A stretch of 64,000 nucleotides of DNA from Coix lacryma-jobi var. lacryma-jobi. Taxonomy: Eukaryota; Streptophyta; Magnoliopsida; Poales; Poaceae. The notes beneath the pieces were generated by a model. That model saw only the letters and a program-made list of their open reading frames with translations. It was not told the DNA's origin and ran no database searches. Below are positions 47,439 through 59,005 of the stretch, one piece after another (position 1 is the first letter of the stretch; each line of letters begins with the position of its first letter). The DNA is taken from positions 40,048,444 to 40,112,443 of the forward strand of contig CM019823.1 of NCBI GenBank assembly GCA_009763385.1. Reading direction: 5' to 3'. The position numbers and the translations under genes are program-made.

Positions 47439-47723
47439 ATTATTCGATTTAGCAAACCTAATTGCATCTCTGGAAGGTGCTTAGATAGAACCAAAAATCT
47501 TCTTCATATGACCTACAAGTGAGGGTCGTTTTGGCTACAAGAATGATCTATTTATTCACAAGGTGAGGTTTTGTATGTCGCAGTTTGTTGCTAGAATACT
47601 TCCTCGCTTCTGGAATTAAAATTAAAATTAAAATTACCGTGCCTGTCTCCTTCACCAACTATGGCTTAGTATAATAAGGTATTTTGTTTAATACATTTTC
47701 CAACGAAACGATCAACAAGCACG

Positions 47724-47731
47724 TATAAATA
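47724..47731 (+). promoter_or_regulatory. TATA box of the 47816 gene
   Basis: TATAAATA, 92 bp before the first ATG at 47816, consistent with transcription starting about 47755. It fits the strand and position of the intronless gene. Confidence 0.75.
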
Positions 47732-47815
47732 GAGCATTGCATAGAGCCGAGCACAAACACGCCTCCTCCTCGTCGCTCTCGCTCTCGTCTTGCCCGAACA
47801 CAACAAGAAACCGAA

Positions 47816-48877
47816 ATGCACAAGCAAACCCAACCCGCCATCTCTTCTGCGTCTCTTCCCCCTACAAGCCAAGACAGCAACGAGCCATCCATGGCGTGCC
47901 AGCAAGTTGCCGAAGATCATCTGGCGCCATCGGCGCCCGCCGACGACTTCGAGTTCTGCGTACTCTCCTCCGGCGGCCTCGCGCCGGCCGACATGTGCGT
48001 CGCCGACGAGGTCTTCTCCGGCGGCAAGCTCCTCCCGCTCCGCCTCTCCTCGGCGGCGGCCTCGGCCGCCGACGCGCCGTCCGCGCTCCAGCTGCTGCTG
48101 CTGCGCTCGGACTCGCTGGACGGCGCCGCAGCCGCGGCGTCGACGGCGTCGTCGACGGCGTCTACGACCGCCAGCAGCAGCGGCAGCGGCTTCAGCTCCC
48201 GCTCCGTCAGCCGGAGCACGTCGTCGTCCAGCAGCGCGTCGTCCTCGGACCACGCCGGCCCCGGCGGCGGCTCGTCGTCCGGCAAGCACACCAGGCCGGC
48301 GTCCTCCGCCGTCCCGCTCCCGCCGCGGCGCTCGCTGTCGGGCAGCGTGTTCTACGCGCACCCGAGCCCGTCGCCGCGCCCGCCGCCGCGCGCGAGCCGG
48401 AGCCGGACGACAGCCGCCGCGCGCCGCAGCACCGGGTCCGCGCCGCCGCCGTTGTCGTCGTGGGGCGTCAACGTCATACGCCTCGGCGTCGTCGGCGCTC
48501 CAGAGGTGTACGCGCCGCGCCGCCCGGCCGAGTACACGAAAGCGGCCGCGGCCGCGGCGAGGAGCGGGAGCGCGAGGTTCGAGCCGCGGCACGGGACCGC
48601 CGCGGACAGGAAGCTCGCCGCGCTGGGGCTGCTGGGAGCCGGCCTGGTGTGCTCGTGCTCGCCTGACGCCGTCGCGCCGGTGGGCTCGGCGGAGGTGGCG
48701 GCGGCGGAGGCGAGGCGGAGGCGGAGGAGGAAGAAGGCGGAAGAGAAGAAGAGATCGGCGACGGCGGAGCACAGCGGCAAGGGCGGCACCGCTTGGAGGA
48801 GCAGGATTCTCGAGTGGCTGGAGGACCTCTCCATTTCCAAGGAGAAGAGCGCCGCCGTGTCGTCGTCGTGTAGATAG
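47816..48877 (+). CDS. Intronless Ser/Ala-rich protein, MAKR/DUF1645-like
   Basis: 353 codons, very GC-rich in third positions as in grass genes. The first Met is at 47816; an in-frame ATG at 47891 has the better context (ATCCATGG) and would give 328 residues. Near residues 43-77 is DDFEFCVLSSGGL...ADEVFSGGKLLPLRL. This resembles the FEF...SPADELF.KGKLLPL signature of plant DUF1645 and membrane-associated kinase regulator-like proteins. A Ser-rich tract (106-146), an RRSLSGSVFYAH segment (171-182), a basic run RRRRRRKKAEEKKR (300-313) and WRSRILEWLEDLSISKEK (327-344) follow. No transmembrane segment is seen. The basic run could direct it to nucleus or membrane. The family assignment is tentative; a long antisense frame here is a GC artefact. 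Confidence 0.7.
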   Translation: MHKQTQPAISSASLPPTSQDSNEPSMACQQVAEDHLAPSAPADDFEFCVLSSGGLAPADMCVADEVFSGGKLLPLRLSSAAASAADAPSALQLLLLRSDSLDGAAAAASTASSTASTTASSSGSGFSSRSVSRSTSSSSSASSSDHAGPGGGSSSGKHTRPASSAVPLPPRRSLSGSVFYAHPSPSPRPPPRASRSRTTAAARRSTGSAPPPLSSWGVNVIRLGVVGAPEVYAPRRPAEYTKAAAAAARSGSARFEPRHGTAADRKLAALGLLGAGLVCSCSPDAVAPVGSAEVAAAEARRRRRRKKAEEKKRSATAEHSGKGGTAWRSRILEWLEDLSISKEKSAAVSSSCR

Positions 48878-49892
48878 AAACTAGAAAGAGATCGTCGTCG
48901 ATCTCATGATTATTTTTCAACATTTTTTTGTTCTTTCCGGCTCCTATTGTATCAGTATCACTACTATCACCCATGGAAACATTTGACGCTTCCATCTGTT
49001 TCCACCATTCATCAATTCAACTGGAACTGCTTCATCAATCAATCAAGCCATCCATCCATGTCCCGTTCAGCAAAAGCAAAGCGCCAAAGCAACTTCCGCG
49101 CTTGCTTTTTGTTTTTCTTTGGGGGTGAAAACTACTGCCTCGAGTACTGTGCTGCATTCTAAAATTTGAAAGTGTTATTGCGCGTTTGATGATTTAGGTC
49201 ACTCATAGGACGTGCAACTTGTAGTAATTTGCATGGATCGGGGCGGGGTGGTGTCATGATAGTAGGATGGGGCTCGGGACGAAGAAACAGCTCGAGCACT
49301 GACTTGGTGGCAGCAGGACAATGGGAGCTGCAAAAAGGCTGCTTTCCAGGAAGATAGGGGCATATGGCCTCGCGGAGTCATGGGGCACAAACAAAAGTTT
49401 GGTCTACCTTTTCCTCGAGCTACCAAGCAAGAATGGAGCTTAAATTTTGCATGTGTCCAACGACAAGACCGGTTCTTGAGCTCGGGATGGGAACAGTAGC
49501 CACGTCATCAATCATCATGGTGATCGAAGTGCCTGGCCTCTTAGTTTCGCTATGTTTAGGCATAACACAGTGGAGGTGAAGTGCAAAAACCAGGACACAA
49601 TTAGGCGGTATTTGGGACAACTCTACTCCATGTTTTTTTAACCAAACAGATTCAGCTTCATGTTACTTTGCTCCAGAAAAAAGTAGAGTTACAAGAGTAT
49701 CTAAAGGGGTGCTACATAAGCTCTATGTTTTTTTTTGTGGAGCCGCTCTATGGTGAAGTTTATAGAGTAGAGTTCATAAAGCAGTTCCAATCACCCTCTT
49801 AATTTTTATTGCTCCTTTGCGCAGAAAATTCCCGTGTGGCACTTGCAGGTTCACTAGCACTACGTACTTCATAGTTAAAGGTTTATTTATGT
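48878..49892. other. 3' flank of the 47816 gene and intergenic DNA
   Basis: The first about 280 bp are likely 3' UTR. From about 49610 to 49800 there is GTTTGG/ACTCTAC-rich sequence typical of grass MITE remnants, without clear borders. No gene recognised. Confidence 0.45.
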
Positions 49893-50077
49893 ACCCCTAG
49901 CTTATATAATCAAAAATTTATATATGAAACAGAATAAAAAAAATTGAAATAATTATGCTACTCTACAATATATAGCATGGTATATTATAAGCTAATGGGC
50001 CTAAATTGTATAAGCTGACTTATTATAGGTTAAACTATTTGTTGAGCACTTAGGTTGGATTATATAAGCCATGGGGA
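49893..50077. mobile_element. Putative MITE with GCTTATATAATC ends
   Basis: Left CCCCTAGCTTATATAATCAA and right inverse CCCCATGGCTTATATAATCC match over most of 20 bp. The interior is AT-rich and non-coding. The TSD is unclear. Confidence 0.55.
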
Positions 50078-50232
50078 GAGGAGGCTGCTGTTTTATTTTT
50101 TAAAAAAAAAAATAGGCCCTAAGTTGGTAGGTATGTTTTGTTGGTGATGGTTTATCTCTCTTAGATTTGGGTTAATAGGCTATGCTTTTTAGGATGTGTG
50201 GTGGCTATCACTCTTTATGACTCTAACTCAGA

Positions 50233-50493
50233 AGAGCAAGTACAATAATTGCCTTGTAGTCACACAAATGCTAATGTGAAAGACAGAAGAGAGGATATAG
50301 AGAAGAGCTTGGCTTATTGTGGGCCATATATTAAGTGAATATGAGGAGGATTAGGAAAGAGAAGGTGGGACTTGGATAAAAATAACAATAGAAAAGTTTC
50401 TTATAAACAAATAAGAGGCCATTATTGTATAGCTTGGTTCTTACAATTTGAATAAATAGCCAAACACTTGGCTGTATTATTGGTCTTGCTCTA
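50233..50493. mobile_element. Putative MITE with AGAGCAAG ends
   Basis: Left AGAGCAAGTACAATAATTGC and right inverse AGAGCAAGACCAATAATACA form imperfect inverted repeats, 261 bp apart edge to edge. The TSD was not resolved. Confidence 0.55.
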
Positions 50494-50741
50494 AGTGCAA
50501 GATGACTTTCAAACATTAATTCACTTTTTAGGCGGATGTATATCAATCTGCATGGAACTTAGATATTTGTCATTTATAGTTTTCTCTGAATTGTTGTTTT
50601 CTTTGGTTCTATTTTGATGTTACACATGGCTGAAACTTGTAGGAACACATAGAGTTGAGTGCACAACTCATGTATATGTAGACTATAGAAATTTGTTATT
50701 TCTTTTTAAAAAGGCACATGCCATCCCTGTATTAAAATGGT

Positions 50742-51044
50742 GAGCTATGATTGGTAGAGCCCCGAAAGCTGATTCTCTAATGAATCCAGCCAGAGCTCTG
50801 CCAAACAGTTTTTCGAAGAGAAATAATTCTATTGATTCCGTGAAGTGATTTCATGAAATAAACTAAGAGGCTTGAAGCTGGAAAAAATAGTTTCTCCTAA
50901 TTCTGTAAAGTGATTTTCCATCGTGATTTTAAGAGTTTATGTTAAAGAATCGAAGAGAATCATTTTCAGCCACAGATTCACTCCTTTTAGAGAATCAGCT
51001 TTTATAGAGAATCAGAATTAAATAGAGTACTACCAAACATGCCC
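50742..51044 (-). mobile_element. MITE copy 1 of a two-copy local family
   Basis: Read on the minus strand it begins GGGCATGTTTGGTAG and contains GTGGCTGAAAATGATTCTCT and TAACATAAACTCT, all shared in order with 51951-52254. Boundaries are approximate; non-coding. Confidence 0.65.
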
Positions 51045-51146
51045 TTGATTATGCTAATTTGGATTTAGATTCTAACGGCCTCGTCGTGTAGACTTGTTCC
51101 CCCTCTTATTGCATAGTAAAAATCTTGTTGTGTAAAACTCAAATTA

Positions 51147-51383
51147 CTCCTCTCTCAAAATATATTGCGTGATTTAACTTGGTGTGTCCTTCCTCAACAA
51201 CATATTTTGATCTATAGTTCCTCTTATAATATATAACTTATAAAATATTTCTAAATACGAATCTCATGTAACTACTTTTGTACTATACATTTTTTATATG
51301 ATTAAGCTAATTGTTTGTTAAAGATAACAAAGTCTAAATTTCGAAATACATGCCGGTCTTATTTTTTTAAAAGAGTGAAGGAG
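51147..51383. mobile_element. Degenerate Stowaway-like MITE
   Basis: TA-CTCCTCTCTCAAAATA at the left and GAGTGAAGGAG-TA at the right. The interior has the Stowaway-typical AATATATTGCGTG-like start and AT-rich body. The ends are diverged. Confidence 0.55.
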
Positions 51384-51950
51384 TAGTAAAACTTTATGAT
51401 AACTAAAACAAGTGTTATCGTTCTTTTTTTAGGTTAGCGAAGTACAACGTGTGAAAGATATGCTATCTGCGGCGTATCTCAAATGCACGCGTGGAAAACG
51501 GGCAGAGAAAAAGTACATACATGCATAAAAACTAATTTATCAAGGCGGCTCGATGAATGCAGCGCATGATTTGTCTGCTTAACTGAAAGTCTGGAGCCCT
51601 GAACTGCACGGTCTCCGATCTCCCTGAGGAGATGATCCGTGTCGTCTCGATGATATGGATACGGAGACTCCATCCACCTTGGGAGAAAAACCTGCCTAAT
51701 AGTAACAGTAGTACTACGCGTGAACAACTTGAAACTACTCCAGTTTACCGAACAAGTCAGGCAATGAGGCAAGCGTCACGCGAGTCGGCCTTTCTGGATG
51801 GCGATGCACCGTTTGTTGCTATATATTGATGCGTGTCATGTCAGAGACGATTCCGGCAGTCGGCAGACAAAGGGAACTGCTGGTTAGGTTCAGCAATTGG
51901 CCAGCAGCAGGAGCACGTACGGGATTAACTTCTGCAGACAAACTAATCTA
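51384..51950. other. Intergenic, nothing recognised
   Basis: Short frames on both strands only, without recognisable protein similarity. Confidence 0.5.
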
Positions 51951-52254
51951 GAGTATGTTTGGTAGAGTTGTCCTCTTTAATTCTTCAATTGTGCTCTCGG
52001 ATTCTCTAGTGAAGTGATTTTGTGGCTGAAAATTATTCTCTTTGATTTTTTAACATAAACTCTCAAAATCAGGATAGAGAATTACTCCACAGAATCAGGT
52101 GAAACTACTTTTTTCAGGTATGTCTCTTAATTCATTTCAGAGAATCATTTCACAGAATCAGCAAATAATCAGTTATCGCTAGAAAATGTGTTTGACAGTC
52201 AGAGAGTGATTTTCGCTGAGAATCTGCTCAGCGAAGCGCTCCCAGATAGCCCCC
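51951..52254 (+). mobile_element. MITE copy 2 of a two-copy local family
   Basis: GAGTATGTTTGGTAGAG start, GTGGCTGAAAATTATTCTCT and TAACATAAACTCTC in the same order as in copy 1, but in opposite orientation, about 900 bp away. Boundaries are approximate. Confidence 0.65.
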
Positions 52255-52683
52255 CCAGAAGTTGATAGACATTTTAATGTAAATCTACAGTGAGAAGCTA
52301 GTACTCATACGCATCCATTGTTATTTTGATATTAGGTGTGTTCACCGATGAGCATAAATGTACTCTATTAGATAGAATTAGGTTATCCTCAGTGTTAGTT
52401 TCATGTCTGAAAGGACCGTGATGCCTAAGAGGGGGGTGAATTAGACAACTAAAAACTTTACTCTAAATAATGACCTCTAATTACCACCTAGTCAAAACCT
52501 ATGCAAGAAAGTAAACTATCTAATTGTGCAACTATGGTTTTGTTAAGTGTGTTGCTATCTCTACCGCAAAAGAGTTACTCGACCTAGTTTCCAATCCTAT
52601 CAACCAGCCTATCAACTAAGCTATGAAAGGTAAAGCACGTAATTAAGGTAGCAAGGTAAATGCGGAAGCTAAAAAGCAAGGTA

Positions 52684-53621
52684 CACTAGTACACAACGAT
52701 ACTGCACAGGCGGTTGTAGACCCATTTGTACAGGCGTTTTTCTCAACCGCCTGCGCTGGGGGCCAGTAGAAATAGGACCACAGCACAGGCGGTTGCTTAT
52801 GAACCGTCAGTGGAAAGGATTTTCACAAGCGGTTGACTTAGCAAACCGCCTGTGAAAATGGACATTTCCACTGGCGGTTGACATAGAGAACCGCCAGTGG
52901 AAAAACTTTTTGAAAAAAGCCAAAAATAAATAGGAAAAAAAATATTTTAATTACGGCGAGGACCTCACTGCCAAGTCGCAAGTCGCGGCATTTTTCGCGC
53001 AAAATACGTGGCTAGCGCGGCCGGTGGGATTCGAACCCACGACCTCAGCTTCGCGCGAAGCTTCCTCTACCACTGCACCACACACTCACATGTGTTCAAA
53101 TACCTCTTCGGTTCCCCACATATTATACAAACCCGAGTGTAATTTGCTTGTTTGAGGTCCTAAATGATTTCAAATCAAAAAATTATCAACTACAAAGTTT
53201 CATAACTTTTTGAGACGAACAACTTTTGTATTGGTCATTTCTCCATCCGAGGTCATTTACAAAATTTGAATTTTAAATTTGAGACCATTCAAACATATTT
53301 TTCGATGACAAGATGACTTCAAATTAAAAAGTTGTAATTTACAAAGTTTCATAACTTTTCGAGACGAACAACTTTTATTTTGGGAGTTTTCTCATCCGAG
53401 ATAGTTTGAAAAAATCAAATTTTAAAAAAACACATCTATTTCTACTATCGGTTGTCTTAACGAACCGCCTGTAGAAATGAATTTCTACAGGCGGTTGGTT
53501 AAGACAACCGTCAGGCGGTTCTAGACTTGAGGTCCACTGGTTCATTTCTACAGGCGCGTGGTAACTCAAACCGCCAGTAAAAAAAATTGAGACGCTAGAA
53601 AAAATCATCATTCTACTAGTG
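52684..53621. mobile_element. Non-autonomous CACTA element, 938 bp
   Basis: Ends CACTAGTACA and (inverse) CACTAGTAGA, with TSD GTA (52681-52683, 53622-53624). Subterminal arrays of GGCGGTT and AACCGCC words occur at both sides, the hallmark of CACTA transposase-binding regions. There is no transposase. It contains a tRNA-like segment (53019-53083). Confidence 0.9.
53019..53083 (-). other. tRNA-like sequence inside the CACTA element
   Basis: On the minus strand TGGTGCAGTGGTAGAG resembles an A box/D arm, AGCTT and AAGCT can pair as an anticodon stem, and GTGGGTTCGAATCCCAC is a perfect T arm with B box. The acceptor stem does not pair and position 33 is not T. It is therefore a tRNA relic or tRNA-derived repeat, not a functional gene. 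Confidence 0.6.
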
Positions 53622-54990
53622 GTAGAGATGCAAACTTTCGTCGACGACTCCGGTATTTTTACCGAGGTATCGAGAAGCACGGAAGCCTCTCCCTAGTTCT
53701 CGTTGGAGCCCCTCGCAAGGAATCCCTTGCAAGGGCCAAGCTCCCGGTCGGGTAACTCCGTGGATAGTTTCGGTCCTTCCCCACGTGCAAGTGGGTCTCC
53801 GATTAAGTCACTCGTTGCAAAGCCTCTCCCGGATGCTCCCCGCCATCTCCACTATCAAGCTTCCGGCTGAACCGCCACGGGCCTTGTTCACTTCGGTACA
53901 CAGTGACGGCCACACCACAAACGCGGTTGGTGTGGTCTCGCGAGACTACAAGCCCCTCCGATGTACAACAATGGTGCGTGCAAGCACCGAGTAGCAAGAG
54001 GTATGCAAACCTCACTAAACACTAGGCCTAAATCTAGAGCAAGCGCATGGCAGTGGTCTAACTAGTCTAAGCACTTCACAAAGCACCTACACTAATCACC
54101 ATATGAATCACTAAGCACTATGCATATGAAGGCACTAATATGGTGTAGCAACACCCTTGATATGTTTTCTCACTCCTCCATACATCATTTGGCCGGTTTG
54201 AGATGGTATATATAGGTCCCCAATCAAATAGAGCCGTTGGGGGGCTGAAAACAGCTTTCTGTAGAGCATCAGACGCTATAGTGAAGGCATCAGATGCATC
54301 CTATGCTCATATGATGAGTAGCAGTTGGAAAACTAATCGTTAGACCTGATTTTCGGGGACATCAGACGCTACAGTAAGGCATCGGGCGCTGGCATCGGAC
54401 TCTACTATAACACTGTTCATTCTGGACTGATTTTAGAGGGCATCGGACGCTGCATCGGACTCGCGTCCTATGCTCTGCACCGGAGTGTCCGTTACTCCTT
54501 TTCCAATGAGACAAGCTTTCGTATTTTGGGCATAACTCTTAGCTCCGAACTCCGATTTCGATGATCTTGGACTTTTCGGAAAGCTAATGAAATACTCTAC
54601 AACTTTATGCTAATGCCATGTCAGTTTGAGCGAATCCAAAATCATGAGACGTTCCAATTCAATCAGCTCTTGTCTCGGCTTGAGCGGCTCAACTTTGTTT
54701 GCGTTCGGGCCTCTGTTTCTTGTGTCTTAGACTTTGCTTGATCTTTGTAATCCTTCAATACATCTTGTAGGGTCTTGCTTGAGGTGTTGATCATTTGATC
54801 ACCATATTACCTTCGTCTAAATCACATGTGCATCCTATTGGACTACAAAACAAACACTTGCAAACACATTAGTCCAATTTGGTTATGTTGATCATCAAAC
54901 ACCAAAATCCAAAGTTAAATGAGCCGAGGTCCATTTTCCTCACAATGTCCAAGTGTTCAATACCTCCATATTTTGGAAACAATGTACAAG

Positions 54991-55358
54991 AGTTTCACCC
55001 TCATAAAACTATCTTTACTCCCATAAAACTTTTATCATCTCTATCTTCATCAATACAGTGTCACATCGGTGTACTTAATACCAATAAAACTCTATGAAAC
55101 TCTCATTGAGATTAACCTTACAGTAATAGTATGTTGTTGTTCACTTATTTGCATATTGTAGTTTTGTAGTGCCTCCCTCCACCATGTTTGGTAAGAGGCC
55201 TTGAATGATCTTTTTATCATTGGCTAAACTTAGCACCTCTAAGGTCAGTCTCATACAAGTTTTATTTGCATTAAATATGTTGCCACATAAGTACTTCTGA
55301 TGACATGATAATGTATTTAAGAAGAAAGATAAAAAATGAGTTTTATGAGGATGAAACT
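54991..55358. mobile_element. Putative MITE with AGTTTCA ends
   Basis: AGTTTCACCCTCATAAAACT at the left and, inverted, AGTTTCATCCTCATAAAACT at the right match 19 of 20. 368 bp, non-coding; TSD not identified. Confidence 0.6.
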
Positions 55359-55710
55359 TTTTTGGTATGATTACTAGCTCTATAAGTCATGAAATTAAAT
55401 ACTTATAAAACAATAGAATGAAACGATCTAATTCCGCATGAAGCTGGTGTCTATGTTTCTCTCTTTTTATTTGTGACGAGAGATTGGCTTGGTGGACCCT
55501 AAAAAGGCTCGCTCCTTGGGAAAAAGAATGTATACGCTAACTCTTCTTGTGGCAAGCGAGACAACGGAGAAAGGCTATCTATTACACATCCAGCAAATTA
55601 AAATCAGTCACAAAATTTCCATTCTGACAAAATGCATCTTGTCTTGCCGCGTCGTATCAAACATGGCGTACTGCGCATGTATCACACAGCACTACTGTAA
55701 CTATTTATTA
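55359..55710. other. 3' flank of the CGLD27-like gene
   Basis: Presumably includes the 3' UTR of the minus-strand gene ending at 55711. No separate gene recognised. Confidence 0.5.
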
Positions 55711-57687
55711 TCAGTTGAGCAGGTCGTCCCACTTGCAGTACTGCCCGCCGGCGAGCGCCCGGTAGTAGCGGTCCCTGCAGTAGACCGGCCGGCCGTCGGC
55801 GGCCTCCGCGGCGGCCGCGGCGAGGTCGTCGTCCTGCATCACCTCCACAGGCAGCCGCAGCAGCTCCTCCTTCCTGCGTTTACATACGTAGGGCGGCGGC
55901 GATGCAAGCATGAAGCGAAAGCTGTAACAGTTAAGTTTGGCTTGGACCTGAACCATGCATGACGACCGCTCACCTCAAGCTTGGCTTGGACGACGCGGCG
56001 GAGGGAGGCTGGTGGTTCAGGGCGTGGAGGAAGTCCTCGGCGGGCGCGGCGAAGGCGAAGAGCGACACGGCGCCGACGAGCAGCGCGCCGGTGCCCACCA
56101 GCGTCTGCTTCAGCAGGCTGATCACCGGCTTCACCTGGAACACAGATTCGTCGTCGGTGACTTTTTTTTAGAAAATGTACAGAGCAGAGGGGACTCTGTC
56201 CAGTTTGTTCTTTGTTTGGGGGTGCTCGTGTCTGAAATTAATTAGGTAGAGAAGATAGACCCTGCCAAAAAAAAGGTTTTGTAGTACCTTGTAAGATCCC
56301 AGGAGCCTGTCACGAGCCAACACCTGTAGCGAAATGGAAATGCAGATATGTAAACTTGATCTTTTTTGTACAAACTAGTTCTAGGAGATGTGGCATCATC
56401 TGAACTAGTGCCTTCGATCAGAAAGTTTAATAGTAAGTTTGAGAACATAAACAAGGGTAGTACAAATGAGTAACCGCACGTCCAACCCTGTAATATTTGA
56501 ATTAAAGAAGGTTGGAGGTGCACTGATGGTCACTAATTTGCACCCTCAGTGTTGAGTGAGTTTTCGGTGATGATTGATGAAAGAGAAAGGAGCATTTTAG
56601 TACTAATATGCAGGTGCAATCAAATATATTTTCTTTGTTAACAATCTTGCTGGCCTGTATGTAAATCATGCATGTTGGTTTACCTCTGGTGGCTTTACCC
56701 ACATTTGGCCGTCGTACCATCCGGTTTCTTCATACGGTACCACTGCTGACAACAGCCTGTCGCCAACATAGCTCCATCCCTGCACACGGACACAAAAGTT
56801 AAGACTAGCACAGTTCATAGCTAATCCGTCGATCGGCAAAGATACCAGGCCCAGCTGTAACTGTAAGTATGACTGAGAATATACCAGACACAGATGCTTG
56901 TCTTTTTTCGTCGGTGTCCTTACCAGATAGATCCTGAGAACCACCAATGACACCAGAAGCAGCGTGCCAATCCCAGCTGCTAGCACAAACTTGAGTGGAT
57001 CCTGCATAGTTGGGACAGAATAATTTCAAAGATGAAGAAACGATGGTCAAGCTAAATGAGGGAAGAGCCGGATCCTGCATACTGAACGACGACAGTCCTG
57101 CGTCTTGTCAGAGAAGCAGATGGAAGAAGAGCTCAGCAGCGCACCTTTCCCGGATTGAAGCTCGCGGCTGCAATCGGAGCCGCGAGTACAGTGAAGGTCG
57201 CCAGGCACAGGCCGCCGAGCCGGAGGAAGAAGGAGCCTGGGCTCAGCTCCGCCCACGAGTAGAGGGTGCTATCCTTGAGCGCAGAGTACTCGTTCACCTA
57301 CACCAAATCAGTCAACGAGTAGATGATGATCGATCCACGCCAACCAGCAACACAATACGCGCCACAGATGAGTCATCTGCTGTCACCGACCGGTCTTTGC
57401 TCGAAGGGGACTCCGATCTCCAGCCCGGGGTCCCAGCTCGCCCCGCCGCCGGCGAAGCCGCTGCGGCTGCCCTCCGGCTCCTCCTCCTTCAGCGCCATCA
57501 CCACCACCGTGGCGCTGGCGCTCCCCCTCGGCCGCCTCGCCACGACGACGCTGCCCGCCGCCGGCGGCCTCCGGCCGCGGCGCCAGCAGCGGGGCGCTCC
57601 CGCGTAGCAGGCGCCATGGTTGTCGTAGCCCCCTGGAACCGGACGCACCGCCGACTGGACGCCGACGATCTTCTGCCGGAGCAGCAT
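55711..57687 (-). CDS. CGLD27: CGLD27/Ycf36-type chloroplast membrane protein (DUF1230), seven exons
   Basis: Exons, in transcript order: 57391-57687, 57145-57297, 56924-57001, 56684-56779, 56288-56323, 55974-56134 and 55711-55873. All join in frame to give 327 residues, with a stop upstream of the ATG in the same frame. Introns are GT-AG; the first donor (CCG|GTCGGT) is weak. The N-terminus (about 60 residues, Arg/Ala/Gly-rich) looks like a plastid transit peptide. The conserved DUF1230 blocks are VPFEQRPVNEYSALKDS, LYSWAELSPGSFFLRLGG, GWSYVGDRLLSAVVPYEETG, WYDGQMWVKPPEVLARDRLL and KPVISLLKQTLVGTGALL. Three hydrophobic segments are likely membrane spans. The family occurs in green plants, algae and diatoms; a role in chloroplast function and iron homeostasis is reported. 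The C-terminus (YCRDRYYRALAGGQYCKWDD) is Cys/Tyr-rich. The gene appears intact. Confidence 0.9.
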
Positions 57688-58104
57688 GGATGGATAAGCT
57701 AAGTATCAGCTAGCTCTCCGCTATGCTATTGCTATGGATGAAGCACGAAGCAGGAAGAGCGCCATGTCAAGAAAGTATCTAGTAAAAATGTGGTGCGGCG
57801 GGCGAGCCGTGCTGTACGTGCATCTTTTTGCGTGGTGCGGGTGCTTCGGCGACGGCTCCTGTGGCTGGCGCAGGACACAGGAGGGGGCGTCGCAGCCTAC
57901 ACGTGGCGGGTGGCCCGTGGCACGTTGCCTGCTCGTTTCGGCGCGCGCCGGCTCATGGCCTGCCCTACCCCTTCGCGCGCTTCGCCCAATGCTGGTGTTA
58001 TTTCCTTGCATGATTTGGACATGTTCGGTAAATACTTGGAAGCACCAAAACTCATGGTATTCATCAGTATTTGTCTAATTTTCTATATTGCCCCTGCTAT
58101 ACAA
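57688..58104. other. 5' flank of the CGLD27-like gene
   Basis: Presumed promoter and 5' UTR of the minus-strand gene. No TATA box is obvious. The overlapping short frames on both strands have no recognisable product. Confidence 0.5.
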
Positions 58105-59005
58105 CTCGACTTCAGTACCGGTTTCATAAGCCGGCTGTAATCTACTATTCACTACGTACGGCTCTTAGGTTCTAAACCAGAAAATGATTGAGGTCTTATA
58201 AAACCAGCAAGGAAGTCATATATCACTATCGGTTGGTGGTACGAACCAGTAGTGATAACATCACTGTCAGTTCTTGTATTAAACCGGTTATGTTGTTATT
58301 CTGTTACTGCTGGATTATATTGAGCCGATAGTGATTTTGAGCTATCACTGCTTTTTTTATTAAGACGGCAATGATAGTGCTCGATTAAAAGGTGTCGACT
58401 CCTCCTTTCTCCTTCCATCCTAAGCACTGCACACTTAGGAAAGGCAAAGAGTGTGTTCCTCTTCCTCCATTGTTGCGTCTGCTCTTCACCAAAATGCTCG
58501 ATGAAAGTCTTGGATTTTCGGTCATGGGCATGATCTTCTTGATCTAAGGTTAGTAACAAGCATCCACACCTTTAAATTTGTAGCTTTCAAATTGTATTGT
58601 TGGCTAGATTATTTTTCTAGTTATTTCTCCATTTTCTAGAGAAATTTTCATTTGGATCTTGAGGAGGCATTCAAATAGTGGTGAATCTATCATACATAAG
58701 GTTGGTGTCTTGAACCATTTTAGTTCCTAACAAATTAAATATTGGTTTTGAAGATTCTTAGTATGTGGTGGTTGTTTCATTAGTGGTACCAATTTCAATT
58801 ATGATGAGATAACCTATTGTTTAGAGCTACAATTATTGTTAAATTTTAATGAGATAACCGACAGAGAAAGTTGCAACTACTACCGGTTTGGGGGGACCAG
58901 TAGTGATTCTATCGGCTTATCACTTCTATTTTCGTTCCGGCGGTTCAAAAACCACTTCTGAAGGGGGGTTTCCAACCGGCTATGATATCATGTTCTGAGG
59001 TAGTG
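58105..59005. mobile_element. CACTA-like remnant with subterminal repeats
   Basis: The right end is, inverted, CACTACCTCAGAACATGATA. Words ACCGGTTT, AACCGG, AGCCGATAGTGAT and ACCAGTAGTGAT recur near both sides, as in CACTA subterminal regions. The left border is uncertain (a CACTACGTACGG word lies at about 58150). No TSD and no transposase, so it is degenerate. Confidence 0.6.

Larger units (their letters stand above)
52418..54944 (+). mobile_element. Element E: solo LTR of a SIRE/Maximus-type copia element
   Basis: TSD ATGTC (52413-52417 and 54945-54949). It starts TGAAAGGACCGTGATGCC and ends CCTCACA. The block GAGGGGGGTGAAT near the start is shared with element B's LTR, supporting a related copia lineage. 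A 938-bp CACTA element splits it; without that it is about 1.6 kb. No primer site or coding region is present, so it is a solo LTR. Confidence 0.88.

Noticed and set aside
47666..48772. 368-codon antisense frame opposite the 47816 gene, and further plus-strand frames of similar length
   Set aside because: They are Arg-rich mirror translations of GC-rich coding DNA. The 47816 frame has the TATA box, the start context and recognisable motifs.
53019..53083. Functional tRNA gene
   Set aside because: The acceptor stem does not pair and the anticodon loop lacks T33. Only a tRNA-like relic is supported.
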